Assembly: GCA_963820545.1 (NCBI GenBank)
Contig: CAWGAJ010000001.1
Span: 2,108,001 to 2,172,000, forward strand
DNA length: 64,000 bases
From: CAWGAJ01 sp963820545
Lineage (GTDB): Bacteria; Planctomycetota; Planctomycetia; Pirellulales; Thermoguttaceae
Reading direction: 5' to 3'
Made by a program: the position numbers and the translations under genes. The notes under the pieces are model-generated. The model was not told where the DNA came from and did no database searches. It saw only the letters and a program-made list of their open reading frames with translations. Numbering within the stretch: the first letter of the stretch is position 1; every line of letters starts with the position of its first letter. Positions 19,084 through 28,630 of the stretch are shown here, one piece after another.

Positions 19084-19234
19084 GGCATTATCTCCTTCTT
19101 ATGAATTATAATACACCAATTCAAGCTTGAGGGAGTGGCTGGATGAGGCAGATTGACATTTCTTTGAATATTATTAACGGGCGCATAATAATGATCATCT
19201 GAATTGACGGATAAATTCCCAGTCAACTAAGACT

Positions 19235-19888
19235 ATGAACTATCTTGCCCATGCCTTGCCATTCTTGGATCGGCCGTATTTCGCGGCAGGCACCAGCGTG
19301 CCCGATTGGTTGTCGGTGGCCGATCGCGGGGTGCGATTGCGCATCAAACATGTTGCGCCATTTGTGGACGACTGCGATCCGGTGGCGGCGGCGGTGGCCG
19401 GCGGAGTGCGGCAACATCTCCTGGAAGACGCCCGCTTCCACAAAACCCGGGCCTTTGCCGAACTTTCCTGGCGGTTGACCGTTATGGTCCGCAATGTTAT
19501 AGGGGATGAATGCGGTATGCGGCCCAATTTTCTTGGTCATCTTCTCGTCGAGATACTTCTGGATGCGAGCCTGGCCGGAGAAGATATAAAGCCTTTGGAA
19601 AAATATTACCGCTTATTAGATATCATCGATCCCGAGCTGGTCGAGGTGGCCGTCAACCGATTTGCCGTCAAGCCTAGCACTAGATTGGCGCTGATGATCG
19701 GGGAATTCCGCCGTCAACAGGTCTTGTGGGATTATCTGCAAGATGACAAACTATTGCTGCGTCTGAACCAGGTGATGCGGCGAGTAAAGCTGCCGCTTTT
19801 GCCCGCTGATTTTGTTGCCATTTTGCCCGCTGCGCGGCAACTTGTCGGCAGCCGAAAAGATGAACTTTTAGGAGTCATTTCAGTTTAA
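19235..19888 (+). CDS. Conserved protein of unknown function, upstream of scpB
   Basis: A 217-residue soluble protein beginning MNYLAHALPFLDRPYF. The MNYLAHA opening and the His/Asp pattern (VPDWLS, H-x-F-H in ARFHKTRAF, NFLGHLLVEILLD) recall the HD-like acyl carrier protein phosphodiesterase family, but the similarity is too weak to name it. No signal peptide or membrane segment. It precedes scpB by 14 bases in the same direction and is probably cotranscribed. Confidence 0.65.
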   Translation: MNYLAHALPFLDRPYFAAGTSVPDWLSVADRGVRLRIKHVAPFVDDCDPVAAAVAGGVRQHLLEDARFHKTRAFAELSWRLTVMVRNVIGDECGMRPNFLGHLLVEILLDASLAGEDIKPLEKYYRLLDIIDPELVEVAVNRFAVKPSTRLALMIGEFRRQQVLWDYLQDDKLLLRLNQVMRRVKLPLLPADFVAILPAARQLVGSRKDELLGVISV

Positions 19889-19902
19889 ATCTATATCCTA
19901 AT

Positions 19903-20667
19903 ATGTCCCAAACGCCGGAATCATCGTCTGAACCGCGTCGGCAGGAAGGCATTTCCTTGGAAGAATTGGCCGAGGCGTTTGCCCAGGTCATGGAAGTCGC
20001 GCCGCAGTTGCGGCCTGGCGCCGAACAAACGCCGCGGTTGCCGTCTGCTGGGGATCAACCGGCAGAGGTCACCTCAGAAACGGTCGAGGTAGGGACGGAG
20101 ACCGCCCAACAACCGTCGCTGGCCCCGACCCAGGATGAGGCCTGTCCGCTTAGCCCGCGGTGCATTTTAGAGGCGATACTTTTCGTGGGCAATCGCGATA
20201 ATACGCCTTTTTCAGCCGCCAAAGCGGCCGAATTAATGCGAGATGTCGCCCCCGAGGAAATTCCCTTGCTGGTGGATGAACTTAATAAGGATTATGAGGT
20301 TAATAATTGTCCCTATCACATCGTGGGCGAAGGCGATGGGTATCGTTTAGTCTTAAGAAAGAACTTATTTGCGTTACGAAACAAATTCCAGGGCCGCATC
20401 CGCGAGGCCCGTTTATCTCAGGCCGCCATTGACGTGTTGGCCATCGTGGCCTATCAACAGCCGCTTACGGGCGAGAAAATTAGTCGCTTGCGCGGCAAAC
20501 CCAGCAGCCACATCTTGGCCCAATTGGTTCGTCGCGGACTGTTAAGAATAGAACGTCCCGACACCAAGCGCCGCACGCCACATTACCACACCACCGACAG
20601 ATTTCTGCGGCTTTTCAATCTCCAATCGCTCGAAGATCTCCCCCGTAGCGAAGAGGCGGGAAAATAG
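19903..20667 (+). CDS. scpB: Segregation and condensation protein B
   Basis: Kleisin-interacting subunit of the Smc-ScpA-ScpB condensin that compacts and separates chromosomes. The 254-residue protein has a low-complexity N-terminal ~80 residues (Glu/Gln/Pro-rich), then the paired winged-helix domain: CILEAILFVGNRDNTPFSAAKAAELM, followed by RLSQAAIDVLAIVAYQQPLT and ISRLRGKPSSHILAQLVRRGLL, the most conserved ScpB block. The N-terminal extension is longer than in model bacteria. No scpA or smc gene lies in the window. Confidence 0.92.
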   Translation: MSQTPESSSEPRRQEGISLEELAEAFAQVMEVAPQLRPGAEQTPRLPSAGDQPAEVTSETVEVGTETAQQPSLAPTQDEACPLSPRCILEAILFVGNRDNTPFSAAKAAELMRDVAPEEIPLLVDELNKDYEVNNCPYHIVGEGDGYRLVLRKNLFALRNKFQGRIREARLSQAAIDVLAIVAYQQPLTGEKISRLRGKPSSHILAQLVRRGLLRIERPDTKRRTPHYHTTDRFLRLFNLQSLEDLPRSEEAGK

Positions 20668-20955
20668 ACATAACTCTATATTTAGCAAGAGATTGAGAAC
20701 ATTTCGCAAAACAAGCGCAGACGCCCGCTGCTTGCCCTGCTAAAATAGATTCGTTCAAGACGATGTCCGGATGTGGCCTTTGGCTGAGATCGCGGATGTC
20801 GGTTTTTTATTGCAGGCAGTAGGTTGTGATCGCATGTGATTGATCGAGCGAAACTATGAGCGGTCGGGAAAAAAGCCCGATCGGGCAGTTATCGTACAGA
20901 TTCTAGTTCTTCTAACCGCCACTGCTTGTTTCCTTATTAGCTAGGCGCTTACCGT

Positions 20956-21660
20956 ATGGTTTTTTCCCGGATTCTCACTGATTTGCACAACGCGACGCCG
21001 TTGGTGAATCCATCGTTGTTGTCCTGTGACTTTGCGCATCTGGAGGATGAAATCCGTCGCCTGGAACAGGGTGGGGCGAAAATCCTGCACCTGGACATTA
21101 TGGACGGCCATTTCGTGCCCAACCTCAGCTTTGGAATACCTGTAGTCGAGGCCGTGCGGCGCTCGACCCATCTGCCCCTGGACGTACACCTGATGGTCGC
21201 CGAGCCGGCGCGTTATCTACGGGCGTTCCGTCAGGCGGGCGCAGATTTGTTGACTTTTCATATCGAGGTTGTGCCAAAACCGCGCCCCCTATTGGAGGAG
21301 ATCCACGAACTGGGCGCAGCGGCGGGGATTTCGCTCGATCCGGAAACGCCGGTTTCCGCCCTGGAAGGCTGCCTCGATTTATGCGAATTGATATTGATAA
21401 TGAGTGTGATGCCGGGTTTCGGCGGCCAGGAGTTTAATCCGCATACAGTGGAGAAATTACATAAGCTCCGTGAGTTGGCTGGTCCCGACATGCTAATATC
21501 CGTCGATGGCGGCATCCATCAGGATACCATTCGTGTCTGCGCCGAGGCCGGAGCCGATTTATTCGTTACCGGCTCGGCATTGTTTTCCCATCGCGATTAC
21601 GGCCGGTTCATCGCAGAGATGACCGCCTTGGCCATATCCGCAAAAAATGTACGCGTTTAA
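20956..21660 (+). CDS. rpe: Ribulose-phosphate 3-epimerase
   Basis: Interconverts D-ribulose-5-phosphate and D-xylulose-5-phosphate; TIM barrel with a metal site. Blocks present: VNPSLLSCDFAHLEDEIRR, LHLDIMDGHFVPNLSFG (metal His and catalytic Asp), DVHLMV, MSVMPGFGGQEF, and ISVDGGIHQDT with the second catalytic Asp, then the phosphate-binding VTGSALF. The product of the arabinose pathway (xylulose-5-phosphate) feeds directly into this step. Start ATG 20956; a run of about 290 bases before it has no gene and no strong motif. Confidence 0.95.
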   Translation: MVFSRILTDLHNATPLVNPSLLSCDFAHLEDEIRRLEQGGAKILHLDIMDGHFVPNLSFGIPVVEAVRRSTHLPLDVHLMVAEPARYLRAFRQAGADLLTFHIEVVPKPRPLLEEIHELGAAAGISLDPETPVSALEGCLDLCELILIMSVMPGFGGQEFNPHTVEKLHKLRELAGPDMLISVDGGIHQDTIRVCAEAGADLFVTGSALFSHRDYGRFIAEMTALAISAKNVRV

Positions 21661-21684
21661 TGAAGGTGAAGGTGCTTTTCAAAA

Positions 21685-22266
21685 ATGTTACAGATTGTAC
21701 TTATCCGTCCCGGCGCCACTGACTATGATTTGCAAGAACGGATTCAGGGAACTTTAGATATTCCTTTAAACGAGCAAGGACTTGCCGCCGCGGCACATGC
21801 GGCCGAGCAATTGCGCGCCAAGGGTTTGGAGGCCATCTATGCCCCCGCCAGCGAGCCTGCCCGGCAAACGGCCAAAACCATTGCCCAAACACTGGGTCTG
21901 AGACTACGCAAACTCGAGCAAATGCAAAACTTAAACCAGGGGCTTTGGCAGGGAATGCTGATCCAGGACGTGCGACATAAACAGCCCAAGGTCTATCGCC
22001 AGTGGCAGGAACAACCCGAACTGGTCTGTCCACCTGAAGGTGAAATGCTCAGCGAAGCCGAACAGCGAATCCGCCAAGCAATGATGAAATTGCTCAAACG
22101 GCATAAAGAAGGTATCATTGGAATTTGCCTACCCGAGCCGCTGCTTAGTTTGGTGCGGCGCTTTATTACCCACGGCAAATTGGGCGATCTCTGGAAACCT
22201 GCCAACGGCCATGGATGTCTGGAAATTCTTGAAGTCACGCCGGAAGAAGTACTTATTAAAGGATGA
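21685..22266 (+). CDS. Histidine phosphatase-like protein lacking the catalytic histidines
   Basis: A 193-residue protein with the layout of the phosphoglycerate mutase/histidine phosphatase superfamily: LIRPGATDYDLQERIQGTLDIPLNEQG, then EAIYAPASEPARQTA and GLWQGM. The canonical RHG at the N-terminus reads RPG, so the phospho-accepting His is a Pro; the second His (usually SHG or GHG) reads ICLPE. Arg and most framework residues remain. It is probably a non-catalytic relative with a binding or regulatory job. It follows rpe by 24 bases and its last codons are made of the heptad array at 22261. Confidence 0.8.
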   Translation: MLQIVLIRPGATDYDLQERIQGTLDIPLNEQGLAAAAHAAEQLRAKGLEAIYAPASEPARQTAKTIAQTLGLRLRKLEQMQNLNQGLWQGMLIQDVRHKQPKVYRQWQEQPELVCPPEGEMLSEAEQRIRQAMMKLLKRHKEGIIGICLPEPLLSLVRRFITHGKLGDLWKPANGHGCLEILEVTPEEVLIKG

Positions 22267-22316
22267 AGGAGGAGGGATGAAGGATGAATAAAAAAACTGA
22301 AAACTGTGAACGGTAA
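22261..22316 (+). repeat. Eight-unit heptad array overlapping a stop codon
   Basis: Eight consecutive 7-mers in unbroken phase: four GGATGAA-type units, an A-rich unit, then three ACTGAAA-type units. The first unit contains the TGA stop of the phosphatase-like gene. Two sequence families joined without loss of phase. Confidence 0.8.
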
Positions 22317-22359
22317 ACTATATACTTTCTATAACCGCTGGCGGTTTCGCCCTAAAAAA

Positions 22360-22413
22360 CTATCTACCACCTACTATCAACTTCCCTGACCGCTGATCCC
22401 TGACCCCTAATCC
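22360..22413 (+). repeat. Pyrimidine heptad array before accD
   Basis: Units of the form CTATCTA/CCACCTA are followed by CCCTGAC/CGCTGAT/CCCTAAT units up to the accD start region. Pyrimidine-rich on the coding strand. Confidence 0.7.
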
Positions 22414-23268
22414 ATGCCTTCTAACGCACCTGATTCCGGCACTTGGCGTAACTTTATCAAACAACGCCCTAAGCGGGGCGTGCCGGAAGGTCTGTGGAGA
22501 CGCTGCCCCGGATGTCAGCAAACGATCTTCCGCAAAGAGGCGGAAAAACAGTTGGGCGTTTGCCCCGAGTGCGAATACCACTGGTATGTTCCGGCCCGAC
22601 AGCGTATCGAACAAGTTCTCGACGAAGGCACCTTCGAAGAATGGGATGCTGATCTGCGGTCTACCGATCCCTTGGAATTCGTGGACAAGATATCATATAC
22701 ACAGCGGCTCGAAGAAGAACAAAAACGCACGGGCTTAACCGAAGCGGCCGTAGTAGGCACGGGCATGATCCGCGCCCGGCGCGTGGCCTTTGGCGTGACC
22801 GATTCTTCTTTCATCATGGGCAGCATGGGCTCGGTGGTGGGCGAAAAACTTACCCGGACCATCGAACGCGCAACTCGGCTCCAATTGCCGCTGATCATCA
22901 TTTCCGGATCCGGCGGCGGCGCCCGCATGCACGAAGGCATCCTCTCGCTAATGCAGATGGCCAAGGTCTCCGCGGCCCTGGCCCGCTTTGACCAGGCGGG
23001 CGGATTGTTTATTTCCGTGTTGACCAATCCCACCATGGGCGGAGTGGCCGCCAGCTTCGCTTCGCTGGGCGACGTGATCTTCGCCGAGCCAAAGGCCCTG
23101 ATCGGATTCGCCGGTCCGCGGACCATCAAAGCCACCATCCGCATCGAACTGCCCAAGGGATTTCAAACCAGCGAGTTTCTCCTCGAACATGGCTTTATCG
23201 ATCGCATCGTGCGCCGAAAAGATCTCAAAAGCGAATTGGCAAGGACGATCGACTATTGCGGCAAATAG
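22414..23268 (+). CDS. accD: Acetyl-CoA carboxylase, carboxyltransferase subunit beta
   Basis: Works with AccA to transfer the carboxyl group from biotin carrier protein to acetyl-CoA, giving malonyl-CoA for fatty acid synthesis. The 284-residue protein has the N-terminal zinc ribbon (RCPGCQQTIF...GVCPECEYH, residues 29-50), then the crotonase-fold core with IISGSGGGARMHEG and TNPTMGGVAASFASLGD, which form the oxyanion holes. Length and motifs are normal. ATG 22414 is preceded by pyrimidine heptads rather than a good ribosome site. Its TAG stop shares its last base with a heptad array. Confidence 0.95.
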   Translation: MPSNAPDSGTWRNFIKQRPKRGVPEGLWRRCPGCQQTIFRKEAEKQLGVCPECEYHWYVPARQRIEQVLDEGTFEEWDADLRSTDPLEFVDKISYTQRLEEEQKRTGLTEAAVVGTGMIRARRVAFGVTDSSFIMGSMGSVVGEKLTRTIERATRLQLPLIIISGSGGGARMHEGILSLMQMAKVSAALARFDQAGGLFISVLTNPTMGGVAASFASLGDVIFAEPKALIGFAGPRTIKATIRIELPKGFQTSEFLLEHGFIDRIVRRKDLKSELARTIDYCGK

Positions 23269-23309
23269 TGGACGGTGGGCAGTGGACGGTGGGCGGTGGC
23301 TAGTTGGGT
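23268..23309 (+). repeat. Heptad array GTGGACG/GTGGGCA-type after accD
   Basis: Six 7-mers in phase, beginning on the last base of the accD stop codon. The complementary arm lies at 23411-23434, so the 170-base spacer to the kinase gene is bracketed by inverted heptads. Confidence 0.8.
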
Positions 23310-23410
23310 AAGGGAGGTCTTCTTAAGCTTTTTTTCATTACGCAAAGACAGTGTACCAGTTGTATTGGATGGTATACTAAATATAAGCTTCTTATTAAGG
23401 CACTTAATAT

Positions 23411-23434
23411 TTCACACTGCCCACTGTCCACCGC
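23411..23434 (+). repeat. Complementary pyrimidine heptads before the kinase gene
   Basis: CCCACTG/TCCACCG-type units just before the ATG at 23437; reverse complement of the GTGGGCA/GTGGACG array at 23268-23309. The pair could form a long hairpin in the accD-kinase transcript. Confidence 0.7.
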
Positions 23435-23436
23435 GT

Positions 23437-24307
23437 ATGCCCTTTCTGGATCACTTCAAGTCGCTGTTTCCCGCGGGGAAAATGAACGTTTCCACCCGCT
23501 TTGCCCTACTTCGTGAAGCGATTCAGGGGACGATGTCGAGTTTTTACATGGCGCGGGATTTGCGCACGGATAAAATCGTGGGGCTGAAGATTCTCGATCT
23601 CAAGAAAACGGCCGAATTCAACGCCCGCTTTCGCGGCCTGAATAAACCCAGCGAAGGGGAAATTTCTTCCAGCCTGCGCCATCCGCGCATCGTGGAGACT
23701 CTGCGAGTACGGCCTGACGACCGAGGGGGAACTTTATATCGTGATGGAGTTTTTGGAAGGGGCCACATTGCATTCTGCATTGATTGCCCACGATCCCCGC
23801 CTGGAAGGGCGGCGGGTAAAATTCATTCATCAGGCGGCCGAGGCCGTGGCGGCGGTGCACGCCGCCGGATACATTCACCGCGACATCTGTCCGCGCAACT
23901 TTATGCTCACCGACAATAATGAGAGCATCAAACTGATCGACTTTGGACTTACCGTGCCGGCCACCAAGCCGTTTATGCAGCCGGGCAATCGCACGGGCAC
24001 GCCCAACTACATGGCCCCGGAATTGGTGCGTCGCCGGGAGACCGATCAACGCCTGGATGTGTTCGCCTTTGGCGTGACGGCCTACGAGATTTGCACTTTC
24101 GCGTTGCCCTGGACGCGGGGCATCACGGGCATGGCCGCCATGTCGCACGACCGCTCACCTGCTGACATCCGTTTATACCGGCCACAAATCAATCCCACCC
24201 TGGCCAATGCCATCCACGCCTGCATCGAACCTAATCTGAGCCAGCGCTGCCCTTCGATGGAAAAATTCCTCCAGATGATCCGCGACGTGAAACATGAAGA
24301 CGAGTGA
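23437..24307 (+). CDS. Small cytoplasmic Ser/Thr protein kinase (one frame break)
   Basis: A bare Hanks-type kinase domain of about 290 residues with no membrane segment or sensor part. Visible motifs: VGLKIL with the ATP-binding Lys, HRDICPRNFML (catalytic loop, with Cys-Pro-Arg in place of the usual Lys-Pro-Glu), LIDFGLT (magnesium-binding DFG) and YMAPELV (APE). The subdomain I loop is degenerate. Two bases are missing at about 23703 (CTGCG before AGTACGG; CGCG expected), after which EYGLTTEGELYIVMEFLEG continues in another frame. Start ATG 23437 follows pyrimidine heptads. Targets are unknown. Confidence 0.83.
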
Positions 24308-24349
24308 GAATAGGAGACAGCGGACAGGGATCAGGGGACAGCGGGCAAA
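24308..24349 (+). repeat. Heptad array GGACAGG-type after the kinase gene
   Basis: Six 7-mers in phase (GAATAGG, AGACAGC, GGACAGG and relatives) start directly after the kinase stop. Purine-rich on the coding strand. Confidence 0.75.
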
Positions 24350-24425
24350 GAACAAAAATCAGGATTTGGGGGTGGGGATTCGCAAGAAAAGTTGCCGGCT
24401 TAATGCTCGGCAATATATCTAGCTG

Positions 24426-25763
24426 TTATAATATCACTTCCTGTGGCCAGGGCTCCTGCCGACACCGGCCCCAGAGCCGATTGATGTAGTTCAACGCGTA
24501 CTCATTCTGAAAGCGGTGGATCCAGTAGGCGACGTTCTCGGTCACCTGGTAGGAACCGTTTTGCCGCTGTACTACGCCCCATCGCGTGAGCAGTCTCAAG
24601 AGCCTTCCATAAACGTGTTCCAGATCTTCCTTAAACAATTTCCGGAAGTCGGCACCGGATAACTTCATCTCGTAGATCCGCCAATACAGCCAGTAGGCCA
24701 TTTCCAGGCGCCGGTCCACCGGCAGGACCAGAGCCACGGGCAGGCGTTCGGGCAATGCGGCTGCGTACTGTTCCACGGAAAAGGTATTTACAAAAAACTG
24801 CGAGCCGGTCATCGACGCCGCACTGGGGCCGAATCCCAGGTAGTGGTGGCGCGTGGTGGAACTGAACCTCTTTTTCGTCGGCCGTAAAAACGACCAGACG
24901 GCACACTGCTGAAATCCATACTCGCGGCAGCGCCGGCGGATCAGGTCGAGCATCTGGCGAATCAAGTCTCCGCGGGGGCGGCCGATCTTTGACAATCCCA
25001 ACAGGCGTCCCCGCTCCGTGTAAGGAAAACCGAAAATCGGATAAGTGGAAACTTGATCGACGCCCAGGGCCAGTACTTGCCGGAGGTCGCGATCCAGTTC
25101 GTCCAGTGTTTGGGTGGGTAAGGCAAACATCAGATCAACGTTTACCATATCGAAGCTTTGTGCAACAGCGCGGCGCACGGCATCCTCGGCCGTTGCGGCA
25201 TCGTGCGAACGACCGATAAGTTGCAGCAGCCGGTCCGAGAAGCTCTCCACGCCTACCGAGAGCATCCTCACGCCTGCCCCATGCAACAGATGAAGGCATT
25301 CGTCGTCCATGGCCGAGGGATGTAACTCGATGCATGTGTCCTGGGCGGTTCCAAAGGCCTCGGCCAGGTGGGCCAAGAGTCGCGCGAGCGCATCGGGGAT
25401 GACTGTAGGCGTGCCGCCGCCGACATACAACGAGACGATTTCCGGTTGTCGGCCGTGCGCCTGGGCAAGAGTTTCCTTCATTCGCCGTGCCCGAAGGTCG
25501 ATTTCCTGGTGGACCGCCGACTCATAGCACCGATAAAGAGACTCATCGAACTTCACGCGCTGGTAGGGGCAATAGGAACAAAGGTTACGGCAGAAGGGGA
25601 CGTGCAGGTAAAGACCAAGTCGCTGTAGCCCCGCGGGCATGTTGGTTTCGCCCGGCCGCATGACCAGCGGGGCAAAGCTGCCCGTTACCAGGCGTTTCAA
25701 AAGCGGCTTCCAGACCCGTCGAGCAGGCCGGAAACCGAACAAAAAATCGTCCCAGGGGATCAT
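24426..25763 (-). CDS. Radical SAM enzyme of the HemN/HemW (coproporphyrinogen oxidase-like) family
   Basis: A 445-residue protein whose LYLHVPFCRNLCSYCPYQ (about residues 51-68) carries the CX3CX2C cluster motif that binds the 4Fe-4S/SAM centre. YVGGGTPTVIP follows as the SAM-binding GGGTP block, and the SVGVESF and NVDLMFALPTQT segments fit HemN relatives. A C-terminal ~120-residue winged-helix-like part (YWLYWRIYEMKLSGADF) is also typical. It is not the canonical HemN of heme synthesis by visible motifs. It lies 240 bases downstream of, and in the same direction as, the large unknown gene at 26003, so the two may act together. Confidence 0.85.
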   Translation of the reverse strand: MIPWDDFLFGFRPARRVWKPLLKRLVTGSFAPLVMRPGETNMPAGLQRLGLYLHVPFCRNLCSYCPYQRVKFDESLYRCYESAVHQEIDLRARRMKETLAQAHGRQPEIVSLYVGGGTPTVIPDALARLLAHLAEAFGTAQDTCIELHPSAMDDECLHLLHGAGVRMLSVGVESFSDRLLQLIGRSHDAATAEDAVRRAVAQSFDMVNVDLMFALPTQTLDELDRDLRQVLALGVDQVSTYPIFGFPYTERGRLLGLSKIGRPRGDLIRQMLDLIRRRCREYGFQQCAVWSFLRPTKKRFSSTTRHHYLGFGPSAASMTGSQFFVNTFSVEQYAAALPERLPVALVLPVDRRLEMAYWLYWRIYEMKLSGADFRKLFKEDLEHVYGRLLRLLTRWGVVQRQNGSYQVTENVAYWIHRFQNEYALNYINRLWGRCRQEPWPQEVIL

Positions 25764-26002
25764 TATATAGCTATGATTGGTATCGAGAGTAACGAAACGG
25801 TGTGGGGAGACCCCAACGGTTGTCCCGAATTATAGGCGAGGGAAAATCAATAATATAACGGAGGGTGTCTTGAAATAGAACTGATCTAAGCGCGAGGGCC
25901 TCCACAAGAGACGGTTGCCCAGTGCCATGGCACCCGGTGCGGATGTAAAACATTCGCTCTCCGGAACTCCACCGAAAAACGCAGAACACGGAATTCTGCA
26001 CA

Positions 26003-27798
26003 TTAATATGTTGCCGATAACGAAATCGCCTCGAGCGTCTCCCGCAACTTCTCCAACTCTTCGAGAAACCGGGCCCGCGTCAGGGCGCTAAATTGATTGG
26101 CGAAGCTTCGATAATAGTCGATGCCGCCCAGCAGGTTTTCCTTAAACTCGCTGAAGTAATTCGAGGTGTTCGAAGAAGTCCCAACCAATACTTTTTTAGT
26201 TCCTCGCAAAAGTAATCGATATACAAGGCCAGTTCCCGGATAAACATGTGCGGTCGGTTGGGATTGGTCAACAGCGAGATCCGCCCGTAGATGTGCCCCA
26301 CCATTTCCTCCAGCGAGACGATCTTGGAAAAATTCGCGATGTTGGGTCCACAACAGATGGCGGGCGTGGCAGTGGGGTCAATCTTGTTTTTCAACAAGGC
26401 TCCGCCGCCCAGGTCATTGCAGATGCACGATTTGCCCAGCACGCTCTCGCGCACGGCGGCCCGTTGCTGTTCGGTTAAGTTTTCCCGCGGGAGGTGTTGA
26501 AGTTTGAGTTCCTGGTACTGATGTGAGGCGGTGCATATCGGGCGGGAGGTGAATTCCTTGTTGAACAGCATGACAAAACCCTTTCCGCAGGGGCTGCCCG
26601 GTCGATTCGCCGCAATGCGGCGGCGGCGGGCCTCTTCGCTGGCCGAGGTCCGCAGATTCCAGAAAGGCAGCCCGAAGGGCGAACTGTCGCTGAGATAAAC
26701 GTCGCCCTCAGTAGCGGCGGATAACTTCTCCAGGTGCTGCTGGTCGACATTGGTCACTTCGGGCACCAGCAAAAAGGGAGTGGCCCAGCCGGTGCCGTCT
26801 GCGCCGTAGTAGTCTCTGAGCATTTTATCTTCGGCGGGCGTCCCAATGCCGCCTTGCACGGTTATGCGAACTGCCCGGGGTACCGGTTTCGTCGGGTAAC
26901 CGAGCCGGACAAGGGCCTTGATGTAGGTCGCATGCAATTCTTCCGTAAGGGAGTTTTTCTTTTGCTTGAATTCCTCCAAGATCGGCCCCAGCAAGAGACC
27001 CTTGGTGGCGAAAGCATGGCCGCCGCAGTTCAGGCCCGATTCGACGCGATACTCCGAGACCCACAGTCCGCGTTTGGCCAGGAACTTTCCTTGTACCGCG
27101 GCCGAATGATAGTCGCTTACCTTGAGAACGATTTTTTTCTTGAAGAAGCCGTTTTCATCGGGAAAAAAATCTCTGAACTCGGCGACATAACTGTACAGGC
27201 GGGGATTCATGCCGGCCGAGAACACGATCGAGGAGGTAAGGGAACTATTGGCATAGCCGCGGAGCGCGGCCGAGGCGTCGCTAAATCGCGGCGGCAGTTT
27301 TTCGCCGTTGCGGTAGACGTCGCGGTCGCCCTTGGACATGATGTTCACGTCGATGCTCCCGGGCACGGCAAGGGGGCGGAGCCGATCTTGTCGCTCAGCC
27401 CGCTCTTGGGCATCCGCGGTCGCCAGCATGTCGCGATAGGACTGCGCGAGCGGCGAATCGGGAAGCAACTCGTAATAACGCGTTATCTCGCTTCCCGGCT
27501 CGAAGGGCGAGGCTTGCAGCCGCTCCACCTGTCGGCGGACAAGCCGGTCCAGGAGATTAAGGTACGCGGTGATGCGGCGGGCGCGGGCATCTTCATCGAG
27601 ATGGGTTATTTCCTCGTAAGGTTCCCCCTCTTTCTCGCAATGGAATCTGCGCATTTGCTCGATGAGTATGTCATCCACCAAGGAGATTACCGAGGAGATG
27701 CCATATTTTGCCACCCGCAGCGCGGCGTCGATCGTAAAGCCGGTGCCCATTACGGGGATGTGAAAGGTGTGAGAACACTTACCGGCTGCATTGGCCAT
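26003..27798 (-). CDS. Large conserved protein of unknown function, possible flavin/Fe-S TIM-barrel protein (one frame break)
   Basis: About 598 residues, apparently soluble. It opens TFHIPVMGTGFTIDAALRVAKYGISSV, then has NCGGHAFATKGLLLGPILEEF (about 255-275), VQGGIGTPAE (about 312-321, like the phosphate-binding loop of FMN TIM barrels), TGWATPFLLVPEV, and a cysteine-bearing part: PICTASHQY, SCICNDLGGG and AICCGPNIA. I recall similar proteins in Bacteroidetes and planctomycetes annotated only as hypothetical. One T is missing near 26195 (TATTGG), after which VGTSSNTSNYFSEFKENLLGGIDY continues. Probably a redox or cluster-binding enzyme; the radical SAM gene 240 bases downstream may be its partner. 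No function is claimed. Confidence 0.65.
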
Positions 27799-28406
27799 GA
27801 GTCATCCGATCTGCTGCAAGCTGCAACCGGGCGGGTGGCACTGCCGGCTTGTCCAGCAGTGTCGCTGACAAATATATAAAGTACGGTTGGGCAAGCCAAC
27901 CGTGGCACCCGCACGAGTTCAACGCAGTGCTGAGGGGTAGAATATTTAAATCAGCAGGGGATTTTATCCGCATTTGTGTGGATTGTCATGCCCAAAATTG
28001 CCGCAAAAGCCCACTTCTATGACCTTATTCGACGGTAGACAGTTATTATTCCCCCCACCAGGCTAAAGAAAGGGGAGAGTTCCAGTCCCCTACTTCTTTA
28101 TGCGGGGGGGTAAAGGCTAAAATTTGTACCGACCGCCACGAAATACCCCCATTTCCTTTCCGCAGCGTATCTGCTATACTTTAAGCATAAGTGGTGAGAA
28201 TCGATGTGAGCCCCGATTATTATGTGCTCTCGTTCTGGTCACCCGTCGATTAGCGTAACGGCGGCCTTTATCAGGCGCCGATCTCCAATTGCGGATGATT
28301 TTCTCCCTCTAAAGTTCGGCCACGATCTTCCTTAACGAGAAGGGGCTCTGGGTGAAGAAATGACGGCCTTGATGTGTGTTTTTACATTTTCATAAGGAGA
28401 GGCAAT
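27799..28406. other. Long intergenic region upstream of the cold-shock gene
   Basis: About 600 bases between divergent genes. It holds a palindrome at 27884-27902 (CGGTTGG / CCAACCG) with a GGGTGGCAC-type flank at about 27830, and a G/C-run region around 28060-28120. No gene is credible. Part of it may be a long 5' leader of the cold-shock mRNA; no defined riboswitch was recognised. Confidence 0.5.
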
Positions 28407-28604
28407 ATGCCGCAAGGGACGATCAAAAAACTGATCGCTGACAAAGGTTTTGGATTTCTCGAAGGAGAACGGGGCGAATTATTCTTTCACCACAGCGCGG
28501 TGGAAGGAACGAGTATCGAGGCACTGCGTGTCGGACAAACAGTGACCTATGAAGAAGGGCGCGGCCCGAAAGGTCCTCGCGCCGAAAAAGTTAAACCGGT
28601 TTAA
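28407..28604 (+). CDS. Cold-shock domain protein
   Basis: A 65-residue single CSD protein starting at ATG 28407 with AAGGAGAGG upstream; earlier in-frame starts are not needed. The nucleic-acid-binding motifs are KGFGFLEG (RNP1) and ELFFHHSAV (RNP2), each slightly diverged from KGFGFI and VFVHFS. It binds single-stranded RNA or DNA and likely acts as an RNA chaperone. The RRM gene starts 26 bases further on, so the two RNA-binding proteins form a pair. Confidence 0.9.
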   Translation: MPQGTIKKLIADKGFGFLEGERGELFFHHSAVEGTSIEALRVGQTVTYEEGRGPKGPRAEKVKPV

Positions 28605-28630
28605 ATGATAACTCACAAAAGGAAAGTTTT

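Noticed and set aside
26734..27879. Plus-strand ORF of 381 codons opposite the large unknown gene
   Set aside because: The minus-strand protein has recalled homologues and cysteine motifs; the plus translation has none.
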